The translations under genes were made by a program, and so were the position numbers. From Pedococcus_A sp963730585 (GTDB lineage Bacteria; Actinomycetota; Actinomycetes; Actinomycetales; Dermatophilaceae): a stretch of DNA of 64,000 nucleotides. Where the stretch lies: positions 682,001 through 746,000 of the forward strand of contig CAVSSL010000011.1 in the NCBI GenBank assembly GCA_963730585.1, given 5' to 3'. Under the pieces are notes generated by a model. The model searched no databases. It saw nothing but the letters and a program-made list of their open reading frames with translations, and had not been told where the DNA came from. This document shows positions 33,391-42,375 of this stretch, one piece after another; position 1 is the first letter of the stretch, and each line of letters begins with the position of its first letter.

Positions 33391-34254
33391 ATGACCGTGC
33401 CCCCGCGCGCCGTGGTCGTCGGCGTCGACGGCTCCGCCGGCAGTGACGCCGCCCTCGAGTGGGCGGTCGACGAGGCCGGACGCCGCCGGTTGCCGCTGCA
33501 CCTCGTCCACGCCACCAACATCGACTACCTCGTGGCCGCGGCCATGCTCAACCCCGCCGACTCGCCCCCGGCCGTGGACGACCTGGTGCAGGCGGCCCGC
33601 GACAAGGTGCTCGCCGGCTCCCCCGACCTGCGCGTGACGGCCGAGGCGTCAACGGGCGCCGCCGCCCACGACCTGGTGCACCGCTCCGAAGGCGCCGAGT
33701 GCGTCGTCGTGGGCGCCGAGGGCAAGACCGCCGTGCGGGGCGCCCTGGGCTCGGTGTCCCTGCAGGTCGCCATGCACGCCAGGTGCCCCGTGGTCGTCGT
33801 CCGTCGCACCGAGGCCGGCACTGCCGGCGGACCGGTCGTGGTCGGCGTCGACGGCTCGGCGATCTCCCACGAGGCTCTCGGCTACGCCTTCGAGCAGGCC
33901 TCCCTGCGCGGCGTGCCCCTTCGGGTCGTCTACGCCTGGTGGATCGAGTTCGTCGACGGCGTCGTGGTCACCACCCCGGGTTCGCCCCAGTGGACGGCCG
34001 TCGAGGAGCGCCAGCGGGTGCTGCTCGCCGAGACCATGGCCGGCTGGGCCGAGACCTACCCCGACGTGGCCGCCGAGGTGCACGTCGTGCACGACCGCCC
34101 CATCGACGCCATCACCGCCGCCTCCGAGGGCGCCTGCCTCGCAGTCGTCGGCGCGAGGGGCCGCGGGGGCTTCCGCGGCCTGATGCTCGGCTCGGTCAGC
34201 CACGGCGTCCTGCACCGGGCGCACTGCCCCGTCGCCGTCGTCCGCCCGCGGTGA
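33391..34254 (+). CDS. Universal stress protein, two UspA domains
   Basis: A 287-residue tandem UspA protein. Domain 1 is residues about 5-138 (VVVGVDGSAGSDAALEWAVDEAGRRRLPLHLVHA, ECVVVGAEGKTAVRGALGSVSLQVAMHARCPVVVV). Domain 2 is about 145-286 (VVVGVDGSAISHEALGYAFEQAS, CLAVVGARGRGGFRGLMLGSVSHGVLHRAHCPVAVV). The ATP-binding G-x2-G-x9-G-(S/T) motif is well kept in both. Tandem Usp genes are classic members of hypoxia/dormancy regulons in actinobacteria. It lies upstream of, but on its own unit from, the nitrate operon. Confidence 0.93.
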   Translation: MTVPPRAVVVGVDGSAGSDAALEWAVDEAGRRRLPLHLVHATNIDYLVAAAMLNPADSPPAVDDLVQAARDKVLAGSPDLRVTAEASTGAAAHDLVHRSEGAECVVVGAEGKTAVRGALGSVSLQVAMHARCPVVVVRRTEAGTAGGPVVVGVDGSAISHEALGYAFEQASLRGVPLRVVYAWWIEFVDGVVVTTPGSPQWTAVEERQRVLLAETMAGWAETYPDVAAEVHVVHDRPIDAITAASEGACLAVVGARGRGGFRGLMLGSVSHGVLHRAHCPVAVVRPR

Positions 34255-34307
34255 GTCGACTTCGCTGACCCTGCGGCACCCGCTTGCCGCCCGCGAGGGT
34301 TCCGCAG

Positions 34308-34327
34308 TTGGGGCCTTTGGTCCCTTT
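34308..34327 (+). promoter_or_regulatory. DosR/DevR-like box upstream of narK
   Basis: The 20-mer beginning TTGGGGCCTTTGGTCCC matches 15 of 20 positions of the mycobacterial DosR consensus. Its core GGGCCTTTGGTCCC (34311-34324) matches 12 of 14 and is nearly palindromic. It lies about 85 bp before the narK start, in the only gap preceding the nitrate operon. Known: narK2 is DosR-controlled in M. tuberculosis. No dosR/dosS gene is in the window. Confidence 0.55.
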
Positions 34328-34411
34328 TGCCTGAGCAGACAGCGCGAGATCGTTGCGGCCGGACGCCGTGCGTCCCGATGCCCGAAACTGCCCTCATGCG
34401 ATAGGAATGCC

Positions 34412-35686
34412 GTGAGCACCAGGACGAACCGCGGTCCCGACCCGAGTCAGGAAGCCTCCTCCATGCGACCAGGACCGGCCGACAAGGCAGCCACACCCAG
34501 CAGTGCCGTCATCATGCTGGTGCTGGCCACCGTCGGCTTCGCCGTGAACTTCTGGGCCTGGGCCCTGCTCAGCCCCCTGGGTCCGCGGTACAAGGACCTC
34601 CTTGCGCTGTCGGGTTCGCAGCAGGCACTGCTCGTGGCCGTGCCGGTGATCGTGGGCTCTCTGGGCCGCATCCCGGTCGGCGCCCTGACCGACCGCTTCG
34701 GCGGGCGCGTCATGTTTCCACTCGTGTCCGTCGCCACGATCGCGCCCGTGCTGTTCATCGGGCTCCTCGGGCAGCACTCGCTGACGGCCCTGCTCGTCGG
34801 CGGGTTCTTCCTGGGCATCGGCGGCACAGCCTTCGCCGTCGGCGTGCCCTTCGTCAACGCCTGGTTCCCACCGGAGCGGCGGGGCTTCGCGCTCGGCGTG
34901 TTCGGTGCGGGCATGGGCGGCACGGCGATCAGCGCCCTGACCACCGTGAAGCTGGTCAAGGGCATGGGCGAGCAGGCACCCTTCCTCCTCACCGCGGTCG
35001 CCCTCGCGGTGTATGCCGTGGTGGCCTGGCTCTTCCTCCGTGACGCCCCGGGACGCGTGGTCCCGACCACGTCGGTGACGAAGCGGCTGGGCGCCGCAGC
35101 CCGGCTCCCGATCGCGTGGCAGGCCTGCATCCTGTACGCCGTGGCCTTCGGCGGCTACGTCGCCTTCTCGGTCTACCTGCCGGCGTACCTCAAGACGGCC
35201 TACGGGCTGGAGCAGGCGGACGCCGCCAACCGGATGGCCGGCTTCGTGGTCCTCGCGGTCCTGATGCGACCCGTGGGCGGATGGCTCTCCGACCGGGTCG
35301 GCCCGATCCCAGTGCTGGCAGCGGTGTTCGCTGTCGTCGCCGTCGGCGCGTCCGTCCAGGCCTTCACACCCGACCTGGCCCCGGTGGGCACCATCGCCTT
35401 CCTCTCCATGGCTGCAGCGCTGGGCGCGGGCAGCGGTGCGACCTTCGCCCTCGTATCGAGGTCCGCTCCGCCCAACCAGGTGGGATCCGTCACGGGCCTC
35501 GTCGGCGCGGCCGGCGGTCTCGGCGGCTTCGTCCCGCCCCTGGTCATGGGCGCCGTCCACGGCCGCACCGGCTCCTACGGCATCGGTCTGGCCTTGCTGG
35601 CCATCGTGGCTGCGGGCACCCTGCTGCTCACGCTCACCATCGTCCGCAGCACGGCTGCACGCCAGGCGGCAGAGATCCCCGCCTGA
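34412..35686 (+). CDS. narK: NarK-family nitrate/nitrite MFS transporter
   Basis: A 424-residue MFS transporter with about 12 membrane helices. Seen: NFWAWALLSPLGPRYKDLLALSGSQQALLVAVPVIVGSLGRIPVGALTDRFGGR (helices 1-2 and the MFS loop), GGTAFAVGVPFVNAWFPPERRGFALGVFGAGMGGTAISA (first nitrate signature), and VTGLVGAAGGLGGFVPPLVMG (second). It imports nitrate and/or exports nitrite for NarGHI. The GTG at 34412 has TAGGA upstream; an ATG at 34463 is an alternative. It is the first gene of a six-gene overlapping unit; its stop overlaps the next ATG (TGATG). Confidence 0.93.
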   Translation: MSTRTNRGPDPSQEASSMRPGPADKAATPSSAVIMLVLATVGFAVNFWAWALLSPLGPRYKDLLALSGSQQALLVAVPVIVGSLGRIPVGALTDRFGGRVMFPLVSVATIAPVLFIGLLGQHSLTALLVGGFFLGIGGTAFAVGVPFVNAWFPPERRGFALGVFGAGMGGTAISALTTVKLVKGMGEQAPFLLTAVALAVYAVVAWLFLRDAPGRVVPTTSVTKRLGAAARLPIAWQACILYAVAFGGYVAFSVYLPAYLKTAYGLEQADAANRMAGFVVLAVLMRPVGGWLSDRVGPIPVLAAVFAVVAVGASVQAFTPDLAPVGTIAFLSMAAALGAGSGATFALVSRSAPPNQVGSVTGLVGAAGGLGGFVPPLVMGAVHGRTGSYGIGLALLAIVAAGTLLLTLTIVRSTAARQAAEIPA

Positions 35687-36252
35687 TGTGCGAGTACTGC
35701 GGGTGTCAGCAGATCGCGTCGATCGGCGAGCTCACCCGTGAGCACGACGCCGTGGTCGCCGAGATCGCGGAAGTGCGATCCTTCCTGCGCGACCACGACG
35801 TGGAGGGCGCCGCCAAGACGGCCCGGCGGATCGCCGAGATCCTCGGACCGCACACCGCCGTCGAGGAGGGCGGCCTGTTCCCGCTGATGAGCGAGGAGTT
35901 CCCCGACCACGTCGAGGCGCTCGAGAGCGAGCACCGTGTCGTGGAGGCCGTGCTGGCCGAGGCCGCGGAGGGCACGCCGTCGGACCCGAGCTGGCCGTCG
36001 CGCCTGCTCGCGGCCCTCGACACCCTGCGCGACCACATCCTCAAGGAGCAGGACGGCCTCTTCCCCGCCTCGCTGTCGGTGCTCGACACCGACGGCTGGG
36101 AGCGGGTCGAGGCGGTGCGCGCCCGGGCGGGCAGCGCCGTCGGCGCCGAGCACACGGCATACGGACACCACCACGGGCACGACCACCACGAGCACGACGA
36201 CCGCCACGACCACCACCACGGCCCCGACCCCGACCAGGAGGACCACGCGTGA
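35686..36252 (+). CDS. Hemerythrin-domain protein with Cys-rich start and His-rich tail
   Basis: A 188-residue protein. MCEYCGC at the N-terminus gives a C-x2-C-x-C cluster. A four-helix hemerythrin domain follows, with the ligand set His20 (LTREHD), His56 and Glu60 (GPHTAVEEGGLFP), His83 (ESEHRVVE), His117 and Glu121 (DHILKEQDGLFP). This suits a di-iron centre. The last 30 residues are His/Asp-rich (about 13 His), likely metal-binding. It overlaps narK by 1 bp and narG by 4 bp. Role inferred: sensing, storage or repair connected to O2 or NO during nitrate respiration. Confidence 0.9.
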   Translation: MCEYCGCQQIASIGELTREHDAVVAEIAEVRSFLRDHDVEGAAKTARRIAEILGPHTAVEEGGLFPLMSEEFPDHVEALESEHRVVEAVLAEAAEGTPSDPSWPSRLLAALDTLRDHILKEQDGLFPASLSVLDTDGWERVEAVRARAGSAVGAEHTAYGHHHGHDHHEHDDRHDHHHGPDPDQEDHA

Positions 36253-39200
36253 GCACCACCGAACGGCCCGGCACCACCCACGGGACAGCAGGACTGGATG
36301 GCCCCCTGTCCGAGGCCCTGGTGGGCACCCGGCGCTTCTTCACGCGCGCCGAGGTCTCGGAGGACAAGCGCAGTCTCTACGCCAAGGGTGGGCGCGCCGG
36401 CGACAGCTTCTACCGTGACCGCTGGAGCCACGACAAGGTCGTGCGGTCGACCCACGGCGTGAACTGCACAGGCAGCTGCTCGTGGAAGGTCTACGTCAAG
36501 GACGGCATCATCACGTGGGAGGCGCAGCAGACCGACTACCCGTCGACCGGCGCCGACCGCCCGGAGTACGAGCCGCGCGGCTGCCCGCGCGGTGCAGCCT
36601 TCTCCTGGTACACCTACTCCCCCACCCGGATCCGCTACCCGTACGTGCGCGGTGTCCTGCTGGAGATGTACCGCGAGGCAAAGCAGCGCCTCGGTGACCC
36701 GGTGCTCGCCTGGGCCGACATCGTGAACGACCCGGCGAAGGCCAAGCGCTACAAGGCCGCCCGCGGCAAGGGCGGGCTGGTGCGTGCCTCCTGGGGCGAG
36801 GCGGCCGAGATCGTCGCGGCCGCCAACGTGCACACCATCAAGCAGTGGGGCCCCGACCGGGTCGCGGGCTTCTCCCCGATCCCGGCGATGTCGATGGTCA
36901 GCCACGCCTCGGGCGCGCGGTTCACCTCGCTCATCGGCGGCTCGATGCTCTCGTTCTACGACTGGTACGCCGACCTGCCCGTGGCCTCGCCGCAGATCTG
37001 GGGCGACCAGACCGACGTGCCGGAGTCCGGCGACTGGTGGGACGCCGGCTACCTCATGATGTGGGGCTCCAACATCCCCGTCACCCGCACGCCGGACGCG
37101 CACTGGATGGCCGAGGCCCGCTACCGCGGCCAGAAGGTCGTTGTCGTCGCCCCCGACTACGCCGACAACGTGAAGTTCGCCGACGAGTGGCTCCCCGCCG
37201 CACCGGGAACCGACGGCGCCCTGGCGATGGCCATGGGACACGTGGTGCTCAAGGAGTTCTTCGTCGACCACCAGGTCGAGTACTTCGAGGAGTACACGAG
37301 GAAGTTCACGGACCTGCCCTTCCTGTTGGCGCTCGAGCCGTATGCCGCGAAGGACGGGTCGACGGCGTACCGCCCCGGCAAGTTCCTCACCGCCTCCGAC
37401 CTCGGCGGCGCCGAGGCCGCGGCCGAGAACGCCGAGTTCAAGACGGTGCTCGTCGACAGCCGCTCCGGCGAGCTCGTCGTGCCGAACGGCACGCTCGGCG
37501 ACCGGTTCGGTGACAGCGGCGCCGGGAAGTGGAACCTCGACCTCGGTGACGTCGTGCCTGCCCTGAGCCTGCTCGACACCCGCGACGACACGGCCGTGGT
37601 CGACCTGCCCCGCTTCGACACGGTCAAGGGTGACCCGCAGGTCCTGCGCCGCGGGGTGCCGGTCCGCCGCGTCGGCGACCAGCTCGTCACGACCGTGTTC
37701 GACCTGCTGCTGGCGCAGTACGGCGTTGGCAGGGAAGGGCTTCCGGGCGAGTGGCCTGCGGGCTACGACGACGTCGACGGCCTCTACACGCCGGCCTGGC
37801 AGGAGCCGATCACCGCCGTGCCCGCGGAGAAGGTGGCCCGCATCGCGCGCGAGTTCGCCCAGAACGCGGCTGACACGCAGGGCCGCTCGATGATCATCGT
37901 CGGCGCGGGCACCAACCACTGGTACCACTCCGACACGATCTACCGCTGCATGCTCCTGCTGACGACGATCACCGGCTGCCAGGGCCGCAACGGCGGTGGC
38001 TGGGCGCACTACGTCGGCCAGGAGAAGGCGCGCCCCATCACGGGGTGGGCGCAGATGGCCTTCGGCCTCGACTGGGTCCGTCCTCCGCGCCAGATGATCC
38101 AGACGGCCTACTGGTACATGCACACCGACCAGTACCGCTACGACCACTACACCGCCGACACCATGGCAGGGCCCACGGGCACGGGGCTGTTCGACGGCAT
38201 GAGCACGGCCGACCAGCTCGCGCTCTCCACCCGGCTCGGCTGGATGCCGTCCCACCCGACGTTCAACCGCAACCCGCTCGACCTCGCCGACGAGGCCGAG
38301 GCGGCGGGCCAGCCCATCGGCGACTACGTCGTCGAACAGCTGAAGTCCGGCGACCTGCGCTTCGCCGTCGAGGACCCCGACGCCCCGGAGAACTGGCCAC
38401 GCGTGCTGATGATGTGGCGCGCCAACCTTTTCGGCTCCTCGGCCAAGGGCAACGAGTACTTCCTCAAGCACCTCCTCGGCACCGACAACTCGGTGTCGGC
38501 GTCGGAGACCGCCGAGGCCGCCCGGCCGAAGGACGTGGTCTGGCGCGAGGAGGCACCCGAGGGCAAGCTCGACCTGCTCTGCGTCCTGGACTTCCGCATG
38601 ACGAGCTCGACGATCTTCAGCGACGTCGTGCTCCCCGCGGCCACGTGGTACGAGAAGCACGACATCAACACCACGGACATGCACCCGTTCATCCACTCGT
38701 TCAACCCGGCGATCAGCCCGCCGTGGCAGACGAAGACCGACTGGGACATCTTCCAGGTGATCTCGGAGGCCTTCTCCCCGCTGGGTGCCAAGCACCTCGG
38801 AGTGCGCAAGGACGTCGTCGCCGCTCCCCTGCTGCACGACACCGCGGAGGCGATGGCCACCCCGCACGGCCGCGTCCGTGACTGGAAGAAGGGCGAGTGC
38901 GAACCCGTGCCCGGCAAGACCATGCCGAAGCTCGTCGTGGTCGAGCGCGACTACGGCGCCATCTTCGACAAGATGGGCGCGCTGGGGCCGCTGATGGAGA
39001 AGCTCGGCACAACCCAGAAGGGCATCACCTACAACGTCGAGCGCGAGGTCGACTACCTGCGCCACAAGAACGGCGCCATCCGGGGCGGCTCGGCCGACGG
39101 CCGCCCGTCGCTGAAGAAGGACACCCACGTCGCCGAGACGATCATGGCCCTCTCCGGCACCACCAACGGCCACCTCGCCACCCAGGGGTTCAAGACCCTG

Positions 39201-39980
39201 GAGAAGCGCACCGGCCAGCTGATGCACGACCTGGCAGCCGAGCACGAGGGCAAGCAGATCACCTTCGCCGACACCCAGGCTGCGCCGGTGCCGGTCATCA
39301 CCAGCCCGGAGTGGTCGGGCTCGGAGTCGGGTGGTCGCCGCTACTCGCCGTTCACCATCAACGTCGAGCGGTTGAAGCCCTGGCACACCCTGACCGGCCG
39401 CCAGCACTTCTACCTCGACCACGACTGGATCCAGGAGCTCGGGGAGGGCCTGCCGGTCTACCGGCCACCGCTGAACATGACCGAGATCTTCGGCGAGCCG
39501 GCGATCGGCACCCAGAGCGAGCTGGGCGTGAGCGTCCGCTACCTGACCCCGCACAACAAGTGGTCGATCCACAGCGAGTACCAGGACAACCTGTTCATGC
39601 TCTCCCTCTCCCGCGGCGGCCAGGCGATCTGGATCTCCGACAAGGACGCCGCCAAGGTCGGCATCAAGGACAACGACTGGGTCGAGGCCGTCAACCGCAA
39701 CGGCGTCGTGAACGCCCGCGCGATCGTCAGCCACCGGATGCCCGAAGGAACGGTCTACATGCACCACGCGCAGGACCGCCTCATCGACGTCCCGCTGACC
39801 GAGAAGACGGGCAAGCGCGGCGGCATCCACAACTCCCTCACCCGCATCCTCGTGAAGCCCAGCCACATCATCGGCGGCTACGCCCAGCTCGCCTTCGCGT
39901 TCAACTACCTCGGTCCGACCGGCAACCAGCGCGACGAGGTGACGGTCATCCGTCGCCGCTCGCAGGAGGTGCAGTACTGA
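36249..39980 (+). CDS. narG: Respiratory nitrate reductase alpha subunit NarG
   Basis: A 1243-residue molybdo-bis-MGD catalytic subunit that reduces nitrate to nitrite at the inner membrane face. The FS0 [4Fe-4S] ligands are His69, Cys73, Cys77 (THGVNCTGSCSW) and Cys112 (PRGCPRG). The Mo-ligating Asp is Asp256 in WGDQTDVPESGDWW. The N-terminal anchoring segment and all large family blocks are present at normal length. GTG at 36249 overlaps the hemerythrin stop (GTGA), and its own stop overlaps narH ATG (TGATG). Menaquinol electrons come via NarI and NarH. Confidence 0.97.
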   Translation: MSTTERPGTTHGTAGLDGPLSEALVGTRRFFTRAEVSEDKRSLYAKGGRAGDSFYRDRWSHDKVVRSTHGVNCTGSCSWKVYVKDGIITWEAQQTDYPSTGADRPEYEPRGCPRGAAFSWYTYSPTRIRYPYVRGVLLEMYREAKQRLGDPVLAWADIVNDPAKAKRYKAARGKGGLVRASWGEAAEIVAAANVHTIKQWGPDRVAGFSPIPAMSMVSHASGARFTSLIGGSMLSFYDWYADLPVASPQIWGDQTDVPESGDWWDAGYLMMWGSNIPVTRTPDAHWMAEARYRGQKVVVVAPDYADNVKFADEWLPAAPGTDGALAMAMGHVVLKEFFVDHQVEYFEEYTRKFTDLPFLLALEPYAAKDGSTAYRPGKFLTASDLGGAEAAAENAEFKTVLVDSRSGELVVPNGTLGDRFGDSGAGKWNLDLGDVVPALSLLDTRDDTAVVDLPRFDTVKGDPQVLRRGVPVRRVGDQLVTTVFDLLLAQYGVGREGLPGEWPAGYDDVDGLYTPAWQEPITAVPAEKVARIAREFAQNAADTQGRSMIIVGAGTNHWYHSDTIYRCMLLLTTITGCQGRNGGGWAHYVGQEKARPITGWAQMAFGLDWVRPPRQMIQTAYWYMHTDQYRYDHYTADTMAGPTGTGLFDGMSTADQLALSTRLGWMPSHPTFNRNPLDLADEAEAAGQPIGDYVVEQLKSGDLRFAVEDPDAPENWPRVLMMWRANLFGSSAKGNEYFLKHLLGTDNSVSASETAEAARPKDVVWREEAPEGKLDLLCVLDFRMTSSTIFSDVVLPAATWYEKHDINTTDMHPFIHSFNPAISPPWQTKTDWDIFQVISEAFSPLGAKHLGVRKDVVAAPLLHDTAEAMATPHGRVRDWKKGECEPVPGKTMPKLVVVERDYGAIFDKMGALGPLMEKLGTTQKGITYNVEREVDYLRHKNGAIRGGSADGRPSLKKDTHVAETIMALSGTTNGHLATQGFKTLEKRTGQLMHDLAAEHEGKQITFADTQAAPVPVITSPEWSGSESGGRRYSPFTINVERLKPWHTLTGRQHFYLDHDWIQELGEGLPVYRPPLNMTEIFGEPAIGTQSELGVSVRYLTPHNKWSIHSEYQDNLFMLSLSRGGQAIWISDKDAAKVGIKDNDWVEAVNRNGVVNARAIVSHRMPEGTVYMHHAQDRLIDVPLTEKTGKRGGIHNSLTRILVKPSHIIGGYAQLAFAFNYLGPTGNQRDEVTVIRRRSQEVQY

Positions 39981-41644
39981 TGAAGGTCATGGCACAGATG
40001 GCCATGGTGATGAACCTCGACAAGTGCATCGGGTGCCACACCTGCTCGGTGACCTGCAAGCAGGCCTGGACCAACCGGGCCGGCACCGAGTACGTCTGGT
40101 TCAACAACGTCGAGACCAGGCCCGGCCTGGGCTACCCGCGTGGCTACGAGGACCAGGACAAGTGGGAGGGCGGCTGGAAGCTCGGCAAGAACGGCAAGCT
40201 CACCCTCAAGGCGGGCGGCCGGTGGAAGAAGCTGGCCAACATCTTCTCCAACCCCAAGCTGCCGTCGATCGACGACTACTACGAGCCGTGGACCTACGAC
40301 TACGAGACGCTGCTGAACGCCCCGGCGCAGAAGCACTTCCCCGTCGCGCGGCCCATCTCGCTCATCTCGGGCAAGCCGATGAACGTCAGCTGGTCGGCCA
40401 ACTGGGACGACAACCTCGGCGGCAGCCACGAGAACGCCAGCCGCGACGTCATGCTCAAGAACATCACCGACAAGGTGAAGCTGGAGTTCGAGCAGACGTT
40501 CATGTTCTACCTGCCGCGCATCTGCGAGCACTGCCTCAACCCCTCCTGCGCGGCGTCCTGCCCCAGCGGCGCGATCTACAAGCGGGCCGAGGACGGCATC
40601 GTCCTGGTCGACCAGGACAAGTGCCGCGGCTGGCGGATGTGCGTCTCGGGCTGCCCCTACAAGAAGGTCTACTTCAACCACAAGACCGGCAAGGCCGAGA
40701 AGTGCACCTTCTGCTACCCGCGCATCGAGGTGGGCATCCCGACGGTCTGCTCCGAGACCTGCGTCGGCCGGCTGCGCTACATCGGGCTGGTCCTCTACGA
40801 CGCCGACCGTGTGCTGGAAGCCGCGTCGGTCGAGGACGACCACGACCTCTACGAGGCCCAGCGCAACGTCTTCCTCGACCCCAGCGACCCGGCCGTGCAA
40901 CGGGAAGCCGAGCGGGCCGGCATACCCGGTGACTGGATCGAGGCCGCGAAGCGGTCGCCCGTCTACGCGCTCATCAACCGCTACCAGGTCGCGCTGCCGC
41001 TGCACCCGGAGTACCGCACCATGCCGATGGTCTGGTACATCCCGCCGCTGTCGCCCGTCGTGGACGTCATCAAGGACACCGGCCACGACGCCGAGGACAC
41101 GGGCAACCTCTTCGCGGCCATCGACACCCTGCGCATCCCCGTGGAGTACCTCGCCAACCTCTTCACGGCAGGCGACACGGAGCCGGTCGACGCGGTGCTC
41201 AAGAAGCTCGCGGCGATGCGCTCCTACATGCGCGACATCAACCTCGGCCGCGACCCCGACGACTCCATCCCGGCGTCGGTCGGCATGGACGGCGAGACGC
41301 TCTACGACATGTTCCGCCTCCTGGCCATCGCGAAGTACGACGAGCGCTACGTGATCCCCACCGCGCACGCCGAGCAGGCCCATGCCCTCGAGGAGCTCGC
41401 CACCGAGTGCTCGCTCGACTACGAGGGCGGCCCGGGCATGATGGGCGAGTCCGGCCCGTTCGGCGAGGGCTCGGGTGAGCTGACGCCGGTCGCGGTCGAG
41501 AACTTCCAGATGCTCAAGCAGCGCCAGACCGCCGACACCATCAGCGGGACGGAGAAGAAGGGCCGGGTCAACCTGCTGAACTGGGACGGCAAGGGCTCGC
41601 CCCGCGGCCTCTTCCCCAAGAAGAGCAAGGGGGACGAGGACTGA
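39980..41644 (+). CDS. narH: Respiratory nitrate reductase beta subunit NarH
   Basis: A 554-residue iron-sulfur subunit that carries electrons from NarI haem to NarG. The Cys groups are C-x2-C-x2-C-x3-C at residues 16-26 (CIGCHTCSVTCKQ), CEHCLNPSCAASCPSG, CRGWRMCVSGCPYKK (Trp in place of one Cys, as expected for the [3Fe-4S] cluster of NarH), and CTFCYPRIEVGIPTVCSETC. The C-terminal part with PTAHAEQAHALEELATECSLDYEGGPG is usual. The ATG overlaps the narG stop and the stop overlaps narJ ATG, each as TGATG. Confidence 0.97.
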   Translation: MKVMAQMAMVMNLDKCIGCHTCSVTCKQAWTNRAGTEYVWFNNVETRPGLGYPRGYEDQDKWEGGWKLGKNGKLTLKAGGRWKKLANIFSNPKLPSIDDYYEPWTYDYETLLNAPAQKHFPVARPISLISGKPMNVSWSANWDDNLGGSHENASRDVMLKNITDKVKLEFEQTFMFYLPRICEHCLNPSCAASCPSGAIYKRAEDGIVLVDQDKCRGWRMCVSGCPYKKVYFNHKTGKAEKCTFCYPRIEVGIPTVCSETCVGRLRYIGLVLYDADRVLEAASVEDDHDLYEAQRNVFLDPSDPAVQREAERAGIPGDWIEAAKRSPVYALINRYQVALPLHPEYRTMPMVWYIPPLSPVVDVIKDTGHDAEDTGNLFAAIDTLRIPVEYLANLFTAGDTEPVDAVLKKLAAMRSYMRDINLGRDPDDSIPASVGMDGETLYDMFRLLAIAKYDERYVIPTAHAEQAHALEELATECSLDYEGGPGMMGESGPFGEGSGELTPVAVENFQMLKQRQTADTISGTEKKGRVNLLNWDGKGSPRGLFPKKSKGDED

Positions 41645-42375
41645 TGTTGCGCCGCAACCGGACGCCGCGGCCGCGGCTCACCCCAGCCGAGCTCGCCACG
41701 TCGTGGCAGGTGCTCTCCCTCCTCCTCGAGTACCCCACCGAGGAGCTGGTCGGCCGCAGGACGGTGATCGGGGAGGCCGTGGCCCCGCTGCCCGCGTCGG
41801 TGCGCGAGCCGGTGGGCCGGTTCCTCACCGTCCTGGGCTCCGCTCCCCTGGGCCAGCTGCAGCGCGACTACGTCGAGACCTTCGACGTGACCCGGCGCTG
41901 CTGTCTCTACCTGACCTACTTCGCGCACGGGGACACCCGCAAGCGGGGTCTGGCGCTGGTGCAGTTCAAGCAGGCCTACCGGAAGGCCGGGGTGGAGTTC
42001 GACGCCCCCGAGCTGCCCGACCACCTCAGCGTGGTGCTCGAGTTCGGGGCCGCCTACGACGCCGACACGGCGTGGAGACTGCTCAACGAGCACCGAGCCG
42101 GTATCGAGATGCTCCGGATCGCGTTGGCGGAGAAGGGGTCCGCGTGGCACGACCTGCTGCTCGCGCTCGTCGCCACGCTGCCCGAGCTCAAGGGAGAGGA
42201 CGAGGAGAAGATGGTTGCCCTCATCGCCCAGGGCCCGCCGTCGGAGGAGGTGGGCCTGGACCTCCAGCCCTACGCCATGGACCCGCGGCTCAACCCCCGC
42301 CCGACCGACAGTGACATTCCGCGTCCCAGCGACAGGGTCGACCTCGGCCACACGATCCCGGTAGGAGCGCCCTGA
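41644..42375 (+). CDS. narJ: Nitrate reductase assembly chaperone NarJ
   Basis: A 243-residue all-helical TorD/NarJ-family chaperone needed to insert the molybdenum cofactor into NarG. Seen: LATSWQVLSLLLEYPTEEL, LQRDYVETFDVTRRCCLYLTYFAHGDTRKRGLALVQFKQAYRKAGVEF (the diagnostic NarJ core), and ELPDHLSVVLEFGA. Start and stop overlap the neighbouring narH and narI genes (TGATG at both ends). The last 40 residues are Pro/Asp-rich and variable. Confidence 0.95.
   Translation: MLRRNRTPRPRLTPAELATSWQVLSLLLEYPTEELVGRRTVIGEAVAPLPASVREPVGRFLTVLGSAPLGQLQRDYVETFDVTRRCCLYLTYFAHGDTRKRGLALVQFKQAYRKAGVEFDAPELPDHLSVVLEFGAAYDADTAWRLLNEHRAGIEMLRIALAEKGSAWHDLLLALVATLPELKGEDEEKMVALIAQGPPSEEVGLDLQPYAMDPRLNPRPTDSDIPRPSDRVDLGHTIPVGAP

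Noticed and set aside
35706..39866. A 1386-codon open frame on the minus strand opposite narK-hemerythrin-narG
   Set aside because: It is the antisense shadow of strongly biased high-GC genes. The encoded sequence is Arg/Val/Ala/His-rich without domains, and the plus-strand genes are certain.
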